A DNA stretch of 64,000 nucleotides from an uncultured Pelagibacteraceae bacterium (GTDB lineage Bacteria > Pseudomonadota > Alphaproteobacteria > Pelagibacterales > Pelagibacteraceae). The notes below the pieces were generated by a model that was given only the letters and a program-made list of their open reading frames with translations, was not told the origin of the DNA and did no database searches. The number at the start of each line of letters is the position of its first letter. The first letter of the stretch is position 1. Positions 61,831-64,000 of this stretch are shown in pieces. The stretch is from NCBI GenBank assembly GCA_902610675.1, contig CACLWP010000004.1, positions 1 through 64,000 of the forward strand. The letters are read 5' to 3'. The position numbers were made by a program, and so were the translations under genes.

Positions 61831-64000
61831 AGCTCCACAACATTTCTTGAATTTTTTACCGGATCCACATGGACAAGGATCATTTCTACTTGTCTTCTTA
61901 CCAAGATTTTTGAATTTTTCTTTCATTAGACTTTGGTTTATTTTTTCAGTTGGTTCATTATAGACTTTAAGATTCATCAATATTTTTACATAATCTAGTT
62001 TTAATTTGTTCAGTAAATTCGAGAATAAATCAAAAGCTTCTTTTTTATATTCTATAAGAGGATCTCTTTGTCCATATGATCTAAGACCTATAACCTGTCT
62101 TAATTGTTCTAAGTATTGGATGTGTGATTTCCAATTAAAATCAATGGATTGTAAAAGAATTCTTTTTTCTATTTCTTTTGATTGATATTCTCCAAGGATT
62201 TTAGATCTCTCTTCTCTAGCAAATTTGAATTTTTCAAAAATTCTCTCTCTTAGTTTTGTGTCACTTAAAGATATTAATTCATCAAATTCATCATCGTTTT
62301 GACTTTTTCCAAAAATAGTTTTCAATCTATTGCTAAACTCATTATTCTTAGGATTTGATAATTTTTGAATTTTTAGGCTTATTAAATTGTCCACAATTTC
62401 TGATAAAAAACTATCTGAATAATCAAAAATTTTTTCACTATCCATAGCATCTTTTCTTTGAGAAAATATCACTTGCCTTTGATCATTTAAAACATTGTCA
62501 AACTTTATAAGAGTTTTTCTAATATCAAAATTTCGTGCTTCAACTTTTTGTTGTGCTCTTTCTAAAGCTTTATTTATCCAAGGATGATCTATACTTTCAC
62601 CATCTTTGAGGCCAAGTTTTTGTAGAATATTGTTCATAGACTCGGATCCAAAAATTCGCATAAGGTCATCCTCTAAACTTACATAAAAAATAGAGCTTCC
62701 TTCGTCTCCTTGTCTGCCCGATCTTCCTCTTGCTTGATTGTCTACCCTTCTAGACTCCATTCTTTCAGTCCCAATAACAAATAAACCACCTATAGATTTA
62801 ATATAATCTTTATTTTTTTTGAGTTGAATATCCTCTATTGATCCTTTTTTCCCCCCTAACTGGATATCTACACCTCTTCCAGAAATACTTGTTGTAATTA
62901 TTACTGATTTAGCTTTTCCAGCATTAGCTATAATCTCTGCTTCATTTTCATGATTCTTGGCATTTAATACAATGTGCTCAATCTTTTCGTGCGAAAGTAA
63001 TTTGGAATATATCTCAGATTTACTCACGCTAGATGTGAAGACTAAAAGAGGCTGACTGTTTTTGTGGCAATCTTTAATTTTTTTTACGATTGCATTATTT
63101 TTTTCTGCCTCGGTCCGAAAAATTTGATCATTGAAATCTTTTCTGATCATGTCTTTATTAGTTGGAATTACAATTACATTCAGATTATAGATTTCAAAAA
63201 ACTCCTCCGACTCTGTGGCAGCTGTGCCCGTACATCCTGATATTTTTTTATAAAGTTTAAAATAATTCTGGTATGTGATAGATGCTAAAGTTTGATTTTC
63301 AGCTTGTATTTCAATTTTTTCTTTAGCCTCAATTGCCTGGTGGAGACCATCACCAAATCTTCTGCCCTCTAAGATTCGACCAGTTAATTCGTCTACAATT
63401 TTGATGCTGTTATCTTTAACAAGGTAATCTTTATCTTTTTTAAATAGATGATTTGCTTTTAAAGCTTGATTAACGAAATGAACTAAATCAAGGTTTTCTG
63501 GATCATAAAAATTATTGTTTTTTAATACTCCTGCATTAGAGAATAAACTTTCAACATGGTTAATACCCTCATTAGTTAATAAAATATTCCTGTCTTTTTC
63601 ATCAACCTCAAAATCATTTTTATTCAAAAGTTTTATAACTTTATCTACCGCAATATATTGATTGGTTTTATCTTCTGCAGCCCCTGAAATTACCAAGGGT
63701 GTTCTTGCTTCATCTATAAGACAAGAATCTATCTCGTCAACTATTGCAAAATGGTGTCCTCTTTGAACCATTTCTTCTTTTGAATATTTCATATTATCTC
63801 GAAGGTAATCAAATCCTAATTCACTGTTTGTTGCGTAAGTAATATCGCAATTATAATTTTTTTTTCTTTCGTCATCGTTTTGATCATTATTAATATAGCC
63901 CGATGTTAAACCTAAGAAACTGAAAATTTTACCCATCTCCAATGAGTCTCTTTTTGCGAGATAATCATTAACTGTCACAATATGAACTCCTTTTCCTTCT
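61825..64000 (-). CDS. secA: Preprotein translocase SecA, N-terminus cut by window edge
   Basis: TVNDYLAKRDSLEMGKIFSFLGLTSGYI, SISGRGVDIQLGGKKG, GSIYKNVSRNDPCPCGSG-type C-terminal SRNDPCPCGSGKKFKKCCG. Confidence 0.97.
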   Translation of the reverse strand, partial: EGKGVHIVTVNDYLAKRDSLEMGKIFSFLGLTSGYINNDQNDDERKKNYNCDITYATNSELGFDYLRDNMKYSKEEMVQRGHHFAIVDEIDSCLIDEARTPLVISGAAEDKTNQYIAVDKVIKLLNKNDFEVDEKDRNILLTNEGINHVESLFSNAGVLKNNNFYDPENLDLVHFVNQALKANHLFKKDKDYLVKDNSIKIVDELTGRILEGRRFGDGLHQAIEAKEKIEIQAENQTLASITYQNYFKLYKKISGCTGTAATESEEFFEIYNLNVIVIPTNKDMIRKDFNDQIFRTEAEKNNAIVKKIKDCHKNSQPLLVFTSSVSKSEIYSKLLSHEKIEHIVLNAKNHENEAEIIANAGKAKSVIITTSISGRGVDIQLGGKKGSIEDIQLKKNKDYIKSIGGLFVIGTERMESRRVDNQARGRSGRQGDEGSSIFYVSLEDDLMRIFGSESMNNILQKLGLKDGESIDHPWINKALERAQQKVEARNFDIRKTLIKFDNVLNDQRQVIFSQRKDAMDSEKIFDYSDSFLSEIVDNLISLKIQKLSNPKNNEFSNRLKTIFGKSQNDDEFDELISLSDTKLRERIFEKFKFAREERSKILGEYQSKEIEKRILLQSIDFNWKSHIQYLEQLRQVIGLRSYGQRDPLIEYKKEAFDLFSNLLNKLKLDYVKILMNLKVYNEPTEKINQSLMKEKFKNLGKKTSRNDPCPCGSGKKFKKCCGAL

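Overview
The window is a very AT-rich, gene-dense stretch of chromosome from a streamlined alphaproteobacterium. Gene order and protein character are SAR11/Pelagibacterales-like; this is inferred from content, with no database search. I see about 61 protein-coding genes (pheT and secA cut by the window edges), four tRNAs (Ser-GGA, Thr-GGT, Phe-GAA, His-GTG), the SRP 4.5S RNA gene (ffs) upstream of dnaX, two likely intrinsic terminators, and a few small ORFs missed by the 60-aa ORF track. I found no transposon, prophage, CRISPR array or rRNA. Most of it is housekeeping: lepA, gyrB, aroBK, def-fmt-truA, dapDE, argB, yidC-yidD-rnpA-rpmH, murA-hisD-infA, hisS-hisZ-hisG, trpFBA-accD-folC, rpsA, aroA, lpt/kds, argDF, dnaX-recR, glcB, accA, secA. 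The observations I rate highest are: (1) a TrpB in the canonical trpF-trpB-trpA position whose catalytic motifs are strongly altered, next to an equally odd TrpF; (2) a BolA / J-domain / CobS (MoxR-type AAA+) / CobT (VWA) cluster with no cobalamin genes nearby; (3) a SET-domain methyltransferase beside a histone-deacetylase-family enzyme; (4) AccA with a C-terminal transmembrane tail, and an AccD with a disrupted zinc ribbon; (5) an SRP RNA with a UAAC (UMAC-type) tetraloop instead of GGAA; (6) tRNAs with non-canonical T-loops and a tRNA-His lacking G-1/C73 directly upstream of hisS; (7) an rmuC / PD-(D/E)XK nuclease / exonuclease I cluster; (8) a terminator-bounded intergenic region that may encode a small RNA.
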